Positions 6,102-6,142 of a stretch of DNA of 6,142 bases are shown one piece after another. The notes under the pieces are model-generated. The model saw only the letters and a program-made list of their open reading frames with translations, did no database searches and was not told the origin of the DNA. A program made the translations under genes and the position numbers. Source of the DNA: an uncultured Clostridium sp. (GTDB taxonomy: Bacteria > Bacillota > Clostridia > Clostridiales > Clostridiaceae); contig NZ_CAKVKB010000168.1 in assembly GCF_934754915.1 (NCBI RefSeq), positions 1 to 6,142 on the forward strand. Reading direction: 5' to 3'. Positions within the stretch are counted from its first letter, which is position 1. Each line of letters starts with the position of its first letter.

Positions 6102-6132
6102 ATAGTACACATTACTTTTTTTGTTTTGGTAC
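6102..6132 (-). promoter_or_regulatory. Distal promoter candidate of gene C (GTACC-type module)
   Basis: On the minus strand GTACCAAAA (6132-6124), 16 bases, TACTAT (6107-6102), then ATAATGACAATAAAGGAAAT. This aligns without gaps to the module before gene A, including the GGAAAT about 20 bases after the -10 region. A TATAAT also occurs 5 bases further on (6102-6097) and could serve as an alternative -10 with a 21-base gap. The leader to ATG would be about 125 bases and would include the proximal promoter. Confidence 0.55.
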
Positions 6133-6142
6133 CTTTTTTAAA

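Overview
The window is very AT-rich and carries strong AGGAGG-type ribosome binding sites, Asp/Asn/Lys/Tyr-rich secreted proteins and aromatic cell-wall-binding repeats. This points to a low-GC Gram-positive Firmicute, most likely a Clostridium. The genus is inferred from composition and protein style; the species cannot be fixed from the sequence alone.

All genes lie on the minus strand, so the reading order is right to left. (1) 5970-3958 is a complete 670-residue secreted protein, called C here. It has a signal peptide, a roughly 500-residue acidic domain I do not recognise, and a C-terminal block of choline-binding/glucan-binding-type repeats. It has two promoter candidates, a good ribosome binding site and a very clean GNRA-loop terminator. 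(2) 3852-2209 is a 547-residue secreted protein, called B. It has three cadherin-like beta-sandwich units, an Asn-rich linker and the same kind of wall-binding repeats. It starts at TTG and has its own terminator. (3) 1490-1 is a third secreted protein, called A. It is a clear paralogue of C and runs off the left edge, so its wall-binding repeats, if present, are outside the window.

The 718 bases between B and A contain no convincing gene but much structure: the B terminator, an orphan ribosome binding site followed by a two-codon reading frame (ATG-AAA-TAG), a promoter-like element, a second strong stem-loop terminator, a second copy of the promoter element, a 12-bp palindrome, and four tandem heptamers just before the A ribosome binding site.

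The most notable observation is a promoter-like module, GTACCRAAA-N16-TAYWATATARYGAMAA, present three times and always intergenic: upstream of C, upstream of A, and before the orphan terminator between B and A. The spacing is exactly 16 bases each time. The two paralogues therefore seem to share a control element. The third copy leads into a stem-loop about 40-90 bases downstream, so it either makes a short RNA or is the scar of a lost gene unit. Functionally this looks like a small locus of non-enzymatic, wall-anchored surface proteins, with A and C as diverged copies and B as a structurally different companion.
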